A program made the translations under genes and the position numbers. Of a stretch of DNA of 64,000 nt, positions 42,563 to 53,460 are shown one piece after another. This DNA comes from Tritrichomonas musculus (lineage: Eukaryota > Parabasalia > Tritrichomonadida > Tritrichomonadidae), in the NCBI GenBank assembly GCA_039105265.1, contig JAPFFF010000001.1:5332001-5396000 (forward strand), in the 5' to 3' direction. The stretch's first letter is position 1. Every line of letters begins with the position of its first letter. Below the pieces are notes generated by a model. That model made no database searches, was not told where the DNA came from, and worked only from the letters and a program-made list of their open reading frames with translations.

Positions 42563-43231
42563 TTATTTAACGTGCTTTTTTAAATACATATGAACAACTT
42601 TCCCCTCATAATAAATCGCAGCAAGATTAAAATCGGCATTTTCTTCGCCTTGTTCTGAAGCTAGTTGGTAATAATAAATAGACTTGCCAATATCACGAAG
42701 AACATATTCGCTTTCATAATAAATATTAGCTAGAGCTAAATTTGCTTTTGGAAAATTTTGATTCGCTGATTGAATATAATAATGAATGGCCTTGTTAACA
42801 TCAAATGGAACTGATTTCCCTTGAATATAATAAACACCTAAATTAAATAGAGCATATTTATTTTTTTTACATGCAAAAATAAAATCACGATGAACAGGAT
42901 ATTCAATTTCTTGATTTGCATATAAATGTTCAAAATAAACAGCATTGAGAAGAAGTTCAATTGATTCGTCAATTAATGTATTTTCAATTGAAACAATCGG
43001 ATAATCATAACAAGTGATACAAAAAGATTTTTCATTAGATTGTAAAATATTCTCAATTTGAATTTCAGAATTATAATATGCATAATACTCAAGAATTAAT
43101 TGATCGATTAACGGCCTTTTATCTACATCATTCAATGTGCAATTATTAATCATTTTTTGAATTTGAAAAAAATTTTCAGGTAAATCATAAATCTCCAATT
43201 CTTGATTATTATTCGACATCTTTCCTGACAT
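42563..43231 (-). CDS. Sel1-repeat protein with kinase-tail remnant
   Basis: A 222-residue frame from ATG 43,231. Near residues 28-48, INNCTLNDVDKRPLIDQLI resembles the last helix and RP box of a protein kinase. Residues about 125-215 hold three Sel1-like repeats (ALFNLGVYYIQGKSVPFDVNKAIHYYIQSA and so on). The arrangement is that of the 1.8-kb kinase-Sel1 fusion but with the catalytic part missing, so it is probably a 5'-truncated remnant. Whether it is expressed is unknown. Confidence 0.6.
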   Translation of the reverse strand: MSGKMSNNNQELEIYDLPENFFQIQKMINNCTLNDVDKRPLIDQLILEYYAYYNSEIQIENILQSNEKSFCITCYDYPIVSIENTLIDESIELLLNAVYFEHLYANQEIEYPVHRDFIFACKKNKYALFNLGVYYIQGKSVPFDVNKAIHYYIQSANQNFPKANLALANIYYESEYVLRDIGKSIYYYQLASEQGEENADFNLAAIYYEGKVVHMYLKKHVK

Positions 43232-44552
43232 TATATTTAATCAATGTCACGCCAAAAGACAGAGCTCCAATATATTTTGAGTTATCAAGCATAAATAATA
43301 TTTCAATAAATAAGAAACAAATAAAAATAACATTTGATAAAAATAGTGGCGATTTTTCAATACAGCTGTAAAATATAAACAATGCAACTTCATCAAGTAG
43401 CAAAAATAAAAATGCAGCGTTATCATAATGAATAATAAAAATGGTAATGCATTCTATTACGAAAGCCAAGCAGAAAATTAAATACGATATTGCGTTAAAA
43501 TCATTATTTCGAATAATTAAAGTGTACTTATAAGTAGAAGCAATTGTTATATATAAAATGGAGTAATGTATTCAACATCACGCCATAAATTATTTCGATC
43601 TGATACAAAAAGAAGAATGGTAATTGAAAGAATAAAAACAACAGAAAAACAATAGTAAAAAATGATTGAATTATTATCAAATAAAAATTGGAAATTCAAA
43701 GCAATTTCAAATACAAATGATACAATTAAACATTCAATTCTATTAACTAAGTCTCTTGAAAACACTAAATATGAAATAACAAATATGAGCATGACAATAT
43801 CAATTCCAAAGAAAATTAGCATTTTCCGATTGATTTTTGAGAAAGTCGAATTTTATTTTTCTTTTTTCTTTTTTGGTTTCATTCACAGTTTGCTCTTTAT
43901 TATTCACTGATTTTTCTTTCTCAATTTGGCTTTTATTTAATTCTTCTTGTTGAAGATTTTCTTCACAAGTTAAAAGTTTATCTGTTTCTTGTTGAAGATT
44001 TTCTTTGCAAGTTAAAAGTTCATCTGTTTCTTGTTGAAGATTTTCTTTGCAAGTTAAAAGTTCATCTGTTTCTTGTTGCAGCTTTTCTTTACAAGTTATC
44101 AATTCTGTTTCAATTTGGCTTTTGTCTGATTTTTCTTGTTGAAGATTTTCTTTACAATTTGAAAGCTCGTTTGCTTCTTGCTGCTTTTCTTTAACACTTA
44201 TCAGTTCATTTTCGAAGTGTTGTTTTATATTTAGCATTTCATCTTGCAAATTTTTTTTAATGTCATTATTTCTGAGCCTAATTGTTCCTTTGTTTTGAGG
44301 TCATTTTCATATTTTTTTTTTCAGCAATGACAACTCACTTTCAAGCTTTTCTTTATTCATTATTTCATTCTGTAATTGAATAGATTTTTTGTCAAGCTGC
44401 TCTTTGAATTCAGCTCTTAGTGAGGTGGCTTTGTTATGAGAATAAATTGAGACAGATGCTAGAAATGGAATAAAAATAGCCAAAATTATTAGAGCTTTTG
44501 AGTTAATACAAATTTTGTTTCTCAAAATTGAATTGAAAGAAAAAATATCCAA
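43209..44552 (-). pseudogene. Coiled-coil membrane protein, broken
   Basis: Four minus-strand frames in series look like one former gene. The first (44,552-44,307) has a membrane segment (ALIILAIFIPFLASVSIY) and begins a coiled coil. After a frame change at an A-run near 44,310 the coil continues (44,249-43,800), with three copies of a 14-residue unit (ETDELLTCKENLQQ) encoded by near-identical 42-base repeats. Two hydrophobic frames follow (43,822-43,547; 43,469-43,209) with several membrane segments. No ATG opens the first frame. Either a decayed host gene or one cut by homopolymer read errors. Confidence 0.55.
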
Positions 44553-45819
44553 TATTTATATCTTGCTAGATTATTGATAAATTCAATAATTAAATATATA
44601 TTTATTTTCATTTAATAATATAATAACAATTTAATAAATTATCAAATGCTTATAATTATTTATTATTAGAATTTTGAATATATATTTGATCTCCTTTCAA
44701 AAAATAAAGATTCCTCTAAAAAAGTTTCAATATTTCAGAAGATTCCTCTAAAAAAGGTTAACTCTCAAATTTGTTACGATAATTCAAAATTTGTGAAAAT
44801 TCTCAGAGCTTACACAAATTTTATTAACCAGCCTATATAAAATCTAGACATAGCAACCTCTCAATCTCATTCAATTTTCCAAACTTATTGAATGCAAACG
44901 ATAATGAAAGGTCGTACAACTAAATTGAATAAAAAATGTATAAAAAAGTATTCAAAAAGTTTATAAGTTTTCAAAAAGTGGCGTAGAAAAATATGATTCC
45001 CCAGATTATGCCAAAATATTTTCTGATAAAGCAAACATATATAATCTTTTTATTTATTCAATATTTTTAAAATCACTTATTAGATTAGTATTATAAGTTT
45101 CATAGTTATAATTCTATTGGATGAAAAATATTTCATTAGGCTTGTTATTCTGATATCAATTATCAGGTTTGGCACTTTTTTTGAAAAAAATTCAATTAGA
45201 CTATCTCAAAAAAAAAAAAGTTGAATCGTGCACGATTTCTATATGATCATTGAAAAAAATTCAATTAGACTATCTATAGAAAAAACAAATTTGAGGAAAA
45301 ACTCGAAACTCAACAGAAGAAACGAATCAGATTTGGTAGAATTTTATTAATGGATGCTTTAATAATCTAAATCCTAAATTATGAGTTTCGCTTACTGTTC
45401 ATTCTTGGTTGACATGCCTCTATTAAAGATCAGATTTTTCTTATTAACAATTCCATCAAAATACTTTATAATATTCCGTTAGCATATCCTCTTTAATTAG
45501 GAAATAAAAAATGGATTGAATTATAAAATTTAGGAAAATTATTTTTCTGGAAATTTTAATAGGGTATAATTTCAAGGAAGACCGTTTAATTATACGAGTT
45601 TACCCGGGGTTCCCGAAAGGTATACCTGATTTATTACTTTTAAATAACTTTAAATTATTATAGTAGAAAGCTTCTTTGTTTTCTAATTAAAGAAGATATG
45701 TTAGCCATTGATGAACGAATAGCACATATTATTAACAATGGCCGATATTCATGAATAAGGATATTTTTTATATTTTTATTATATTAACTTTTTGATAACT
45801 TTATTGAAAATTTGTAATA
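44553..45819. other. Long gene-free region
   Basis: About 1.27 kb with no convincing gene. A phrase GATTCCTCTAAAAAAG occurs twice near 44,709 and 44,739, and a 20-base phrase TTCAATTAGACTATCT-type sequence occurs twice near 45,190 and 45,265. A slightly GC-richer patch (ACCCGGGGTTCCCGAAAGG) lies near 45,604. I cannot assign these to a family. Confidence 0.4.
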
Positions 45820-46266
45820 ATGGCTGATAATATAATTTATGCTCCAAACCCAATTGAAATAAAAGATGGGCCAAGAAAAATTTTTTTGGCAGGAACAATC
45901 GATAATGGAGATAGTAAAAATTGGCAAGAAGAAATATGCGCTCTATTAAAAGGTAGAAATGATATTATTGTTTTCAATCCAAGACGAATTCCATGGTCAG
46001 ATAATAATGATATCCAAGAACAAATTAGATGGGAGCTCAAGAGACTTGAAGAATCTGACATAATCTTAATGAATATTCTTCCTGGTTCTAAATCGCCAAT
46101 AACACTGTTAGAATTAGGATTATTTGCAAGAAGTGGGAAATTAAGAGTATTTTGTAACGACGGCTTTTATCGATTTGATAATGTTAAAATTACATGTGAA
46201 ACATACCACACAGAATTATTCACCGATAAAGATATTGTAGACTATGTTAAAACAACAATTCTTTGA
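45820..46266 (+). CDS. Nucleoside 2-deoxyribosyltransferase-like protein
   Basis: A 148-residue protein from ATG 45,820, the usual size of this family. IFLAGTIDNG near the N-terminus, NWQEEI, VFNPRR, a conserved RWELKRLEESDIILMNILP and LLELGLFARSGK match the nucleoside 2-deoxyribosyltransferase-like domain (related to DUF4406 and PF15891), with the ELGLF glutamate in the position of the catalytic Glu. Classical members exchange bases on deoxyribonucleosides, which suits trichomonads because they depend on nucleoside salvage; this branch may instead act on other nucleotides. Members are mostly bacterial and phage proteins, so acquisition by lateral transfer is plausible. No targeting signal is seen. 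Confidence 0.75.
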   Translation: MADNIIYAPNPIEIKDGPRKIFLAGTIDNGDSKNWQEEICALLKGRNDIIVFNPRRIPWSDNNDIQEQIRWELKRLEESDIILMNILPGSKSPITLLELGLFARSGKLRVFCNDGFYRFDNVKITCETYHTELFTDKDIVDYVKTTIL

Positions 46267-46613
46267 GTATACTTTGCTCAGTAAATAACAAATAACAAAT
46301 AAACTAAAAAATTAATTAAAAAAATTATAATTTCATTTGCTTTAAATATTGAATTTGATAAGCAAATTCTGAAGGAGTTGGTGAGAGAGGTTAATATAAA
46401 TAAATTTGACTCTGTCTTTTAATGATACATCGAAAATTTTTAAAATTCTAAATTGAAAAGAAATAATAAAAACTTTGAAAAATTGAAATAAATATTTTTT
46501 GTCAAGTAAATTGAGAGAAAAAATGGCGGTAATTTAAAACATGTTAATATCAAATGCAGTCAAACATGTCAATTTACTATATAATTGGGACAAAACCCAA
46601 TGAATAATATGAT
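46267..46613. other. Intergenic region, nothing recognised
   Basis: About 350 bases of AT-rich sequence between the deoxyribosyltransferase-like gene and the broken peptidase gene. Nothing distinctive. Confidence 0.4.
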
Positions 46614-49102
46614 ATGTTTGGAATCAGATCTTATCCCACTGTTTCAAATTCATTAATATTGAATTCTATTTCTAATTTATTTTATGATAATAATAAACAT
46701 TTTAATTTTCTTGCAATTGGTCAAAAGAAAGATTATATGTTATTTCAACAAACTAATAATAAATTTTATTTTCAATTAGGAAACACAAAAAATGAATTTT
46801 ATGAAATCAGTAGTGATCAGTATATTCATTTTCATTTGTTTTCAAGAATCGATCATCTTTTTGATGTTTTAATTACCAAAATAAATAAGGATACATCCCA
46901 ACAAATTCTTATTATTATGCAAGACCATGGAGCACCTTATTTATAATTATATAATTATATTTTTTTATTAGATGGCCTTTCCTCAAATGATAGTGCCAAA
47001 GATATTATTATTTATAATGAAAGCTGCTACAGTGGGAGTTTAGTTGAATTATTTTGTTAAGAATATTAAAAAGTTTTCTGGAATTAATAAAGCTAATCTT
47101 AAGGGTTTTTTTAATAATGAAAATTATGAGACTTTTATAGAAATAAATAAACAAGTTTTTAGTATTCCTTTATCAAATCAAGATGATGATGTTCAAAAAT
47201 CTGCTAAAATGGAAAAATCGTTATATGATATATTGTCGTTTTATAAGGAATATTTTATTGCTAACAAGAAATTTTTTAATTTTAAACCGCAATAGAAATT
47301 GTTACAAGTACGGATATCAATCAATTATCTTCCATACATATTAACAGCATTACAAAAATTATTCATAATTCACCTTCTTTTGCATTTTTTATTCGAAAAG
47401 CTTTTTTTAATTTAAATGAAAATTTCAATTTTGATGACTTTTATAAATCTATATTTACCAAGACAGGATGCATAATTAATCATAGTCTCAAACAATCGAT
47501 TCATCCTAATCAAAATAATTATCAATTTATATTTTTACCTTCAAATTCCTTATTCGGGAAAATTGATGCCATTAGGTTTATTACTAAATATGTCCGTGAT
47601 TATTTTTTAAAGATTCAAAATATGGAATTTCCTACACTTGACTTTTCGTGTTTTTTTTTTTTTTTTTTTTTTTTTTCTGGAATTCCTTCCAATTTATTAA
47701 TTAACTTTATTTCCTTTTAGATTTTGCCCAATTCAGATGATTTTTCTAATTTAAAGCTCAATAATGAATATTTTTCGAATATTTTAAAATTCTCAAATTT
47801 AATTTTTACTCTTTCAAAAGATAAGTTTAGATTTATTACACTTTACTCAATTATTCTTTCCTCAGAAATTAAATTCTTGATTGCTAAAAAATTGATTAAA
47901 ATTATATTAAATCAATCGCAAGAAAAAAATGATAACTCCATTAACTTATTTACTATAGATGAATTGCATTATACACAAAAATTTATATAATCAAAAGGTC
48001 TAAATATATCAGATAAATCAATTAAATCAATACAATTATTTTTAACAAATCTTTTTTCCGAAAATTATATTGATCAATATAACAGTATTATACCTGAAAA
48101 ATACGAAAGATATGAGGGATTGAATCGAATACGAAATTTAGAAAAGTCTTCTGGATTCAATCTTCAAAGAATGTTTCTTGATTTTGAATCGTCCATTTTA
48201 AATATTATATTTATGTCTGCCAAACCTGGTGATGTTTTCATATTTATACCTAGTGATGTTTTCATATTTATAGCAATTTATTCATATTTAATTTTTATGA
48301 ATCGTCCTCAAATAGACACTAATCCACAAATACAAATAACAACACAAATGGAAGATGAAATGCAGAAACTATTTTATATCTTTGCTAGTAATTCATTAAA
48401 TGAAGATACTAAACAAAAAATCGATGGTTTTAATAATCATTCTTTAATGGATATTCTACAATTTTGTAATCAATATATTTCTATTCGACTTCAGGAAACA
48501 TTTAACTTTTTCAATTCTTTTTTCAAACTTATTATTTAGTCAGCTTTTTCAAAATATATGATAAATATAATGTGATTCCAGATTATTTGAGTATTTTTAT
48601 CGAAAAATTAAAAGATATATCTCATAATACTAATTTTGTTGAAGATTTCATAAATAAATTAAATCCATTCCCACTGTTTTGTTTACCATTCATTTTATGT
48701 CTGCCAAACCTGGATAATAATAATTTTGATGAACTCCAGTCTAATTCACCCACAAAAAAAGAAGTCAATGATTCATCAATTACTTCTCTATTATTGGATT
48801 CAGCTGATTTTTATTCAAAACAATTTCAAATCCATATTTCAAATTTATCTCTTTATGCCAAGCTTAAAAAATATGTATTAGAAAGTATTGATTTATTAAC
48901 AAAAATATCAAATGATTCATCAGACGATATTTCAAATTTATCTTCTTTAGCCTTTTTCAAAGATGATTCTCTTCAGTATTTCGGTTTTGAATTTGGCTTT
49001 GAAGAAGAGGAAGAGACGGAAGAAGAGAAAGAAGAAGAGGAAGAATATATAATGAATAATGATTCTAAATATGCTATTGAATTTTTTAATGAAAGCAGTT
49101 GA
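46614..49102 (+). pseudogene. Legumain-like (clan CD, C13) peptidase gene, broken
   Basis: The first frame (ATG 46,614) ends with LIIMQDHGAPYL, and the next readable stretch gives IIIYNESCYSGSLVEL. Together these resemble the catalytic His-Gly and Cys blocks of family C13 (legumain / GPI-transamidase-like) peptidases. Four more + strand frames follow (47,044-47,295; 47,724-47,990; 48,120-48,539; 48,572-49,102), rich in Asn, Phe and Leu, the last with a long acidic run (FEEEEETEEEKEEEEE). They may be the rest of the same gene or a second one. Many stops and a 26-base T-run (47,651-47,676) interrupt the region. Confidence 0.5.
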
Positions 49103-49630
49103 ATACTTCCAAAAAGCAAGCGATCTTGGATGTGCAATGCACAAACTTGGCATTTATTATGCCGAAGGAAATGAGATTACTCTAAAGCATTTGAACTTCT
49201 TCAAAAAGCAGCCAATCTGGGATATCTAGATGGAATACACGGACTTGGCCTTTTGTACGCAGAAGGAAAAGGAGTGAAACGAGATTATTCTAAAGCATTT
49301 GAACTTCTTCAAAAAGCATCCAATCTAGGACATGTAGATTCAATGTACAATCTTGGCGTTTTTTATGAATATGGAAAAGGTGTGAGTCAAGACATATTAC
49401 AAAAAAGCAGCCAAACATGGAAAATCGAATGCAATGTTAAATCTTGGTGTTCTTTATATAAATGGAAAAGGAGTTGAAAAAAAGATCAATCGAAAGCAAT
49501 TGAATATTTCCAAAAAGCAGCAGATCTTGGAAATCGAGATGCGACAAATAATCGGAAAAAAATAAATGATATGGAAACTAATCCAATTTCCAATCTATTC
49601 AAGATATTCAATATATTCAACTTTTTTTGA
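49084..49630 (+). pseudogene. Sel1-repeat gene remnant
   Basis: Sel1 repeats read in changing frames: AVEYFQKASDLGCAMHKLGIYYAEG, then LGLLYAEGKGVKRDYSKAFELLQKASNLG, LGVFYEYGKGVSQD and KAIEYFQKAADLGNRDA, ending in a stop at 49,628. Frame changes fall within or beside repeats, and at least one repeat is shortened. It directly follows the acidic end of the preceding broken gene and may once have been fused to it. Confidence 0.7.
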
Positions 49631-50354
49631 ATTATCATATAAAAGTTATTATAGATTTTCAAGCATATTTAGAGTTATCATAAAAAGATAGAAAAAAAAT
49701 TATTATTATTTTTAATTTTATTTAATTATAAACAATCATATGATTTATTTGAGGTCTTGACTTTAATTGGAGCTTGTTTTGACAGTATTTTTTTCCATAT
49801 TTTTATTTATTTAGCTGGTATCAGTTGCCATTTTGAATGTAATTTTTTAGCTCAGTGAAACAGAACAGAGAACTTTTTGTATGTATATAATTAATTTCAA
49901 TGACTTTCGTTATATAAAAATTCTTCTAGTAATTCAATTTCATCAGAATTCCAAAAAAAATCTCTGAGTTGTGATTCATATTCTGAATGATTCCCTATGA
50001 TTATCAAAGATCTAATTATAAAAAAAAAATTCATTTGGTTTTAATGGAAAAATAAATTTAAATGCTCGGATTAGGTATATTTTTAAAAGATGAGTGATAC
50101 AATTAATTGCGCATGATTTAGTATTTAAAGGATGTTCTTGATAGTTATTATTTTCTCAAAATCTAAAATAATGCATTTATTTGAATAATACAATAAATTC
50201 TAAAAGAAATGGCTTGTATTAATAAACAAGTATTTTAATATACAATGATATATTTATATATTAAATATTCAAAAATAAATACATTTATATATATTCAAAA
50301 AGTTCACTTTTCATACAATTTTTTTTCAATGTAATTTTAATTGAAGAGAAAAAT
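49631..50354. other. Intergenic region upstream of the BspA-like gene
   Basis: About 720 bases of AT-rich sequence. A TCACTTT motif at 50,304-50,310 resembles an initiator, but at 51 bases from the ATG it is further away than is usual. No gene is seen. Confidence 0.4.
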
Positions 50355-52658
50355 ATGCAAAAGGCAACATTAAATGGCGCCGCATATGAGATACCAATTA
50401 AAGATTTTGAATCAGACATGAATACAGAGTCATCGAAAGATAAGAAAGAAAGAATTCTTGATCTTTTCAGAAATCAAAACCAACTCAAATCAGAAAAAGA
50501 ATATAGAGATATTGAATGTTATTTACATTTTTTATGTAAAAAAGGCTATCTCGAATTAATTAAAATTTTACTCAGTGAAACAATTGAAGATGATTCCAAA
50601 AAATTTTTATTTAAAATCGACAAAACAAATAAGACTGCATCATTTTATAAATCCAACCAAAAATCGCATGATATTATTATTCCTCGAACAGTTAAACATG
50701 AAAATAATGATTATTTGGTCACTAGCATTTGTGGTTTACATTTTGCTTCCAATTTCTGTGATTCATTGAATATCAAATTTGAAGAAGAATCAGCAGTCAG
50801 CACAATTTATGAATATGCATTTTCACATTCAAATCTAGAAGAAATTTATTTTCCAAAAAGTTTGATTGAATTGAAAGAAGGATGGTGTAGTTGTACAGAA
50901 AAATTGAGACGGATTATAATTTCACCATCGAATGGTCAATTCATATTCAAAGAAGACAAATATTTGATTGGCAAAAGTAATGAAAATAATGATGAATTTG
51001 ACAAACTTCTATTTGTCCGACGTGACATCAAAGAATTTTCTATTCCACGAAATATCAAAATCATTGGATCATATTCATATCAATGTTTAAAAATTGAAAA
51101 AATTTCTATTCCACAGAGTGTAACAAAAATATGTGGATATGCATTTGCTGATTGTAAAAACCTAAGAAAAGTTGAAATTCCAACGAATTCTAACTTACAA
51201 ACAATTGAAAAATATGCATTTTCAAGATCAAATATCGAAGAAATTTCTATTCCACTGAGTGTAACAAAAATATGTGAATATGCATTTGCTGATTGTAGAA
51301 ATCTAAGAAAAGTTGAAATTCCAACGAATTCTAACTTACAAATAATTGAAAAAAATGTATTTTTCAAAACAAATATCGAAGAAATTTCTATTCCAGCCAG
51401 TGTAACAAAAGCATGTAAATATGCATTTGCTGATTGTAACAATCTAAGAAAAGTTGAAATTCCAACGAATTCTAACTTACAAATAATTGATAAATATGCT
51501 TTTTCAAAAACAAAAATCGAAGAAATTTATATTCCAGCCAGTGTAACAAATATATGTGAATGTGTATTTTATTTTTGCAGCAATCTAAGAAAAGTTGAAA
51601 TTCCAACGAATTCTAACTTACAAACAATTGAAAAAGATGCATTTTCAAAAACAAATATCGAAGAAATTTATTTTCCAAAAAGTTTGATTGAATTGAAAGA
51701 AGGATGGTGTCGTGGTGCGCAAAAATTGAGACGGATTATAATTTCACCATCGAATGGTCAATTCATATTCAAAGAAGACAAATATTTGATTGGCAAAAGT
51801 AATGAAAATAATGATGAATTTGACAAACTTCTATTTGTCCGACGTGACATCGAAGAATTTTCTATTCCACAAAATATCAAAATCATTGGATCATATTCAT
51901 TTCAATATTTAAAAATTGAAAAAATTTCTATTCCACAGAGTGTAACAAAAATATGTGGAGTTTCATTTTCCGATTGTGACAATCTAAGAAAAGTTGAAAT
52001 TCCAACGAATTCTAACTTACAAACAATTGAAAAATATGCATTTTCATCTTTAAAAATCGAAGAAATTTCTATTCCACTCAGTGTAACAAAAATATGTGAA
52101 AGAGTATTTTATTATTGCAGAAATTTAAGAAAAGTTGAAATTCCAAAAAATTCTAACTTACAAATAATTGAAAAATATGTATTTTCAAAAACAAATATCA
52201 AAGAAATTTCTATTCCAGCCAGTGTAACAAAAATAAGTGAATATGCATTTGCTGATTGTGACAATCTAAGAAAAGTTGAAATTCCAACGAATTCTAACTT
52301 ACAAATAATTGATAAATATGCATTTTCGAGAACAAATATCAAAGAAATTTCTATTCCACAGAGTGTAACAAAAATATGTGAATATACATTTTATTATTGC
52401 AGAAATTTAAGAAAAGTTGAAATTCCAACGAATTCTAACTTACAAATAATTGATGAAGATGCATTTTCATTTTCAAAAATCAAAGATATTTTTATTCCAC
52501 CCAGTGTAACAAAAATATGTGAATATACATTTCTTTATTGCTCTGAACTTCAAATAATTGAAATATCTGAAAAATCACTATTGCAATCATTTTCTAAATT
52601 ATCTAATGAATATAGTCGAAAACACATGATAATAATGATTCCTTCATCATTGAAATAA
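50355..52658 (+). CDS. BspA-like leucine-rich-repeat protein
   Basis: An intact 767-residue protein from ATG 50,355. Residues 1-90 are polar and helical, with a weak ankyrin-like stretch (LHFLCKKGYLELIKILLSE). The rest is BspA/TpLRR-type repeats of about 23 residues (IEEISIPxSVTKICEYAFADCxNLRKVEIPTNSNLQ). A distinctive 95-residue block with KSLIELKEGWC and NDEFDKLLFVRRDI occurs twice (DNA about 50,846-51,130 and 51,662-51,955, nearly identical). No signal peptide or C-terminal membrane anchor is visible, so surface display, common for this family in trichomonads, is not supported by the sequence itself. Function unknown; adhesion or scaffold are possibilities. Confidence 0.88.
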   Translation: MQKATLNGAAYEIPIKDFESDMNTESSKDKKERILDLFRNQNQLKSEKEYRDIECYLHFLCKKGYLELIKILLSETIEDDSKKFLFKIDKTNKTASFYKSNQKSHDIIIPRTVKHENNDYLVTSICGLHFASNFCDSLNIKFEEESAVSTIYEYAFSHSNLEEIYFPKSLIELKEGWCSCTEKLRRIIISPSNGQFIFKEDKYLIGKSNENNDEFDKLLFVRRDIKEFSIPRNIKIIGSYSYQCLKIEKISIPQSVTKICGYAFADCKNLRKVEIPTNSNLQTIEKYAFSRSNIEEISIPLSVTKICEYAFADCRNLRKVEIPTNSNLQIIEKNVFFKTNIEEISIPASVTKACKYAFADCNNLRKVEIPTNSNLQIIDKYAFSKTKIEEIYIPASVTNICECVFYFCSNLRKVEIPTNSNLQTIEKDAFSKTNIEEIYFPKSLIELKEGWCRGAQKLRRIIISPSNGQFIFKEDKYLIGKSNENNDEFDKLLFVRRDIEEFSIPQNIKIIGSYSFQYLKIEKISIPQSVTKICGVSFSDCDNLRKVEIPTNSNLQTIEKYAFSSLKIEEISIPLSVTKICERVFYYCRNLRKVEIPKNSNLQIIEKYVFSKTNIKEISIPASVTKISEYAFADCDNLRKVEIPTNSNLQIIDKYAFSRTNIKEISIPQSVTKICEYTFYYCRNLRKVEIPTNSNLQIIDEDAFSFSKIKDIFIPPSVTKICEYTFLYCSELQIIEISEKSLLQSFSKLSNEYSRKHMIIMIPSSLK

Positions 52659-52743
52659 TTAATTAAAATAATTAATCAATTAAAAAATGGTTTTAAATAT
52701 ATGCTTTTATTTTTAAATTCTGAAAAAAATTCATTTTTGTAAA

Positions 52744-53395
52744 TTATGATTGCTTCTTCATTTCCATCATTAGCTGATTTTTTAATTCTGCAGATTTTTG
52801 CAAATATTTAACAGACTCAGCTTTTTCTATACCAGAAATTCTTCCTTTCAAAATCAAATGGCCATAGAAAGACATTGCTTTCACATATCCAAGATCTGCT
52901 GTCTCTTTTATGTATGAAATAGCTTTTTCATATTCCTCTTCTGAGTTCTCTTCATATTTTCCCATAGAATAACATTGATTTCTTTTCTTTATGATCAGCT
53001 GCATATTTAAAATATTTTAAGGCATCTATATTTTTTTTAGTAGAAACAAATCTTTTATTCAACAACTTTCCATATTTAAAACTAGCTTCTATGTGACCTT
53101 TATCTGCTGCTTCTTTAATGTATTTAATTGCATTTGCTTGTGATTCAAAAGTATCTTTGAGATCCAATAGAAATAATCCATAGTGATAAAGGGCATCAAC
53201 ATTACCTTCATTTGAAGCAAATTAATTTCATCTGAATTCTGTTCGTACTCTTTAGGAAATAAACAAATTCCATCACCAAAACAATCTAATACATTATTAA
53301 AGTCTTTTACAACTGATATTCTTCTGTATATTTCAGCTGTAGCATTATCAATTTCTGCGAAATCAAAAAAGTCTTCATTTTCTAGTATAAAAAAG
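52744..53395 (-). pseudogene. Sel1-repeat gene, broken
   Basis: Minus-strand pieces in three frames: a leader with ATAEIYRRISVVKDFNNVLDCFGDGI (about 53,395-53,220), Sel1 repeats in 53,167-52,952 (AIKYIKEAADKGHIEASFKYGKLL) and more in 53,004-52,744 (KAISYIKETADLGYVKAMSFYGHL). The frames change twice while the repeat pattern continues, so a single host gene was present. It may be decayed or may reflect read errors. Confidence 0.65.
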
Positions 53396-53460
53396 AAAAT
53401 AAAGTTAAAATTTAATCAATATTTTATTTGACAAACAAATTTTATTAGGAATAAACTTTA

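Noticed and set aside
47651-47676. T-run as a Pol III terminator of an unseen RNA gene
   Set aside because: No A or B box or foldable RNA is seen upstream, and the run lies within a broken protein gene.
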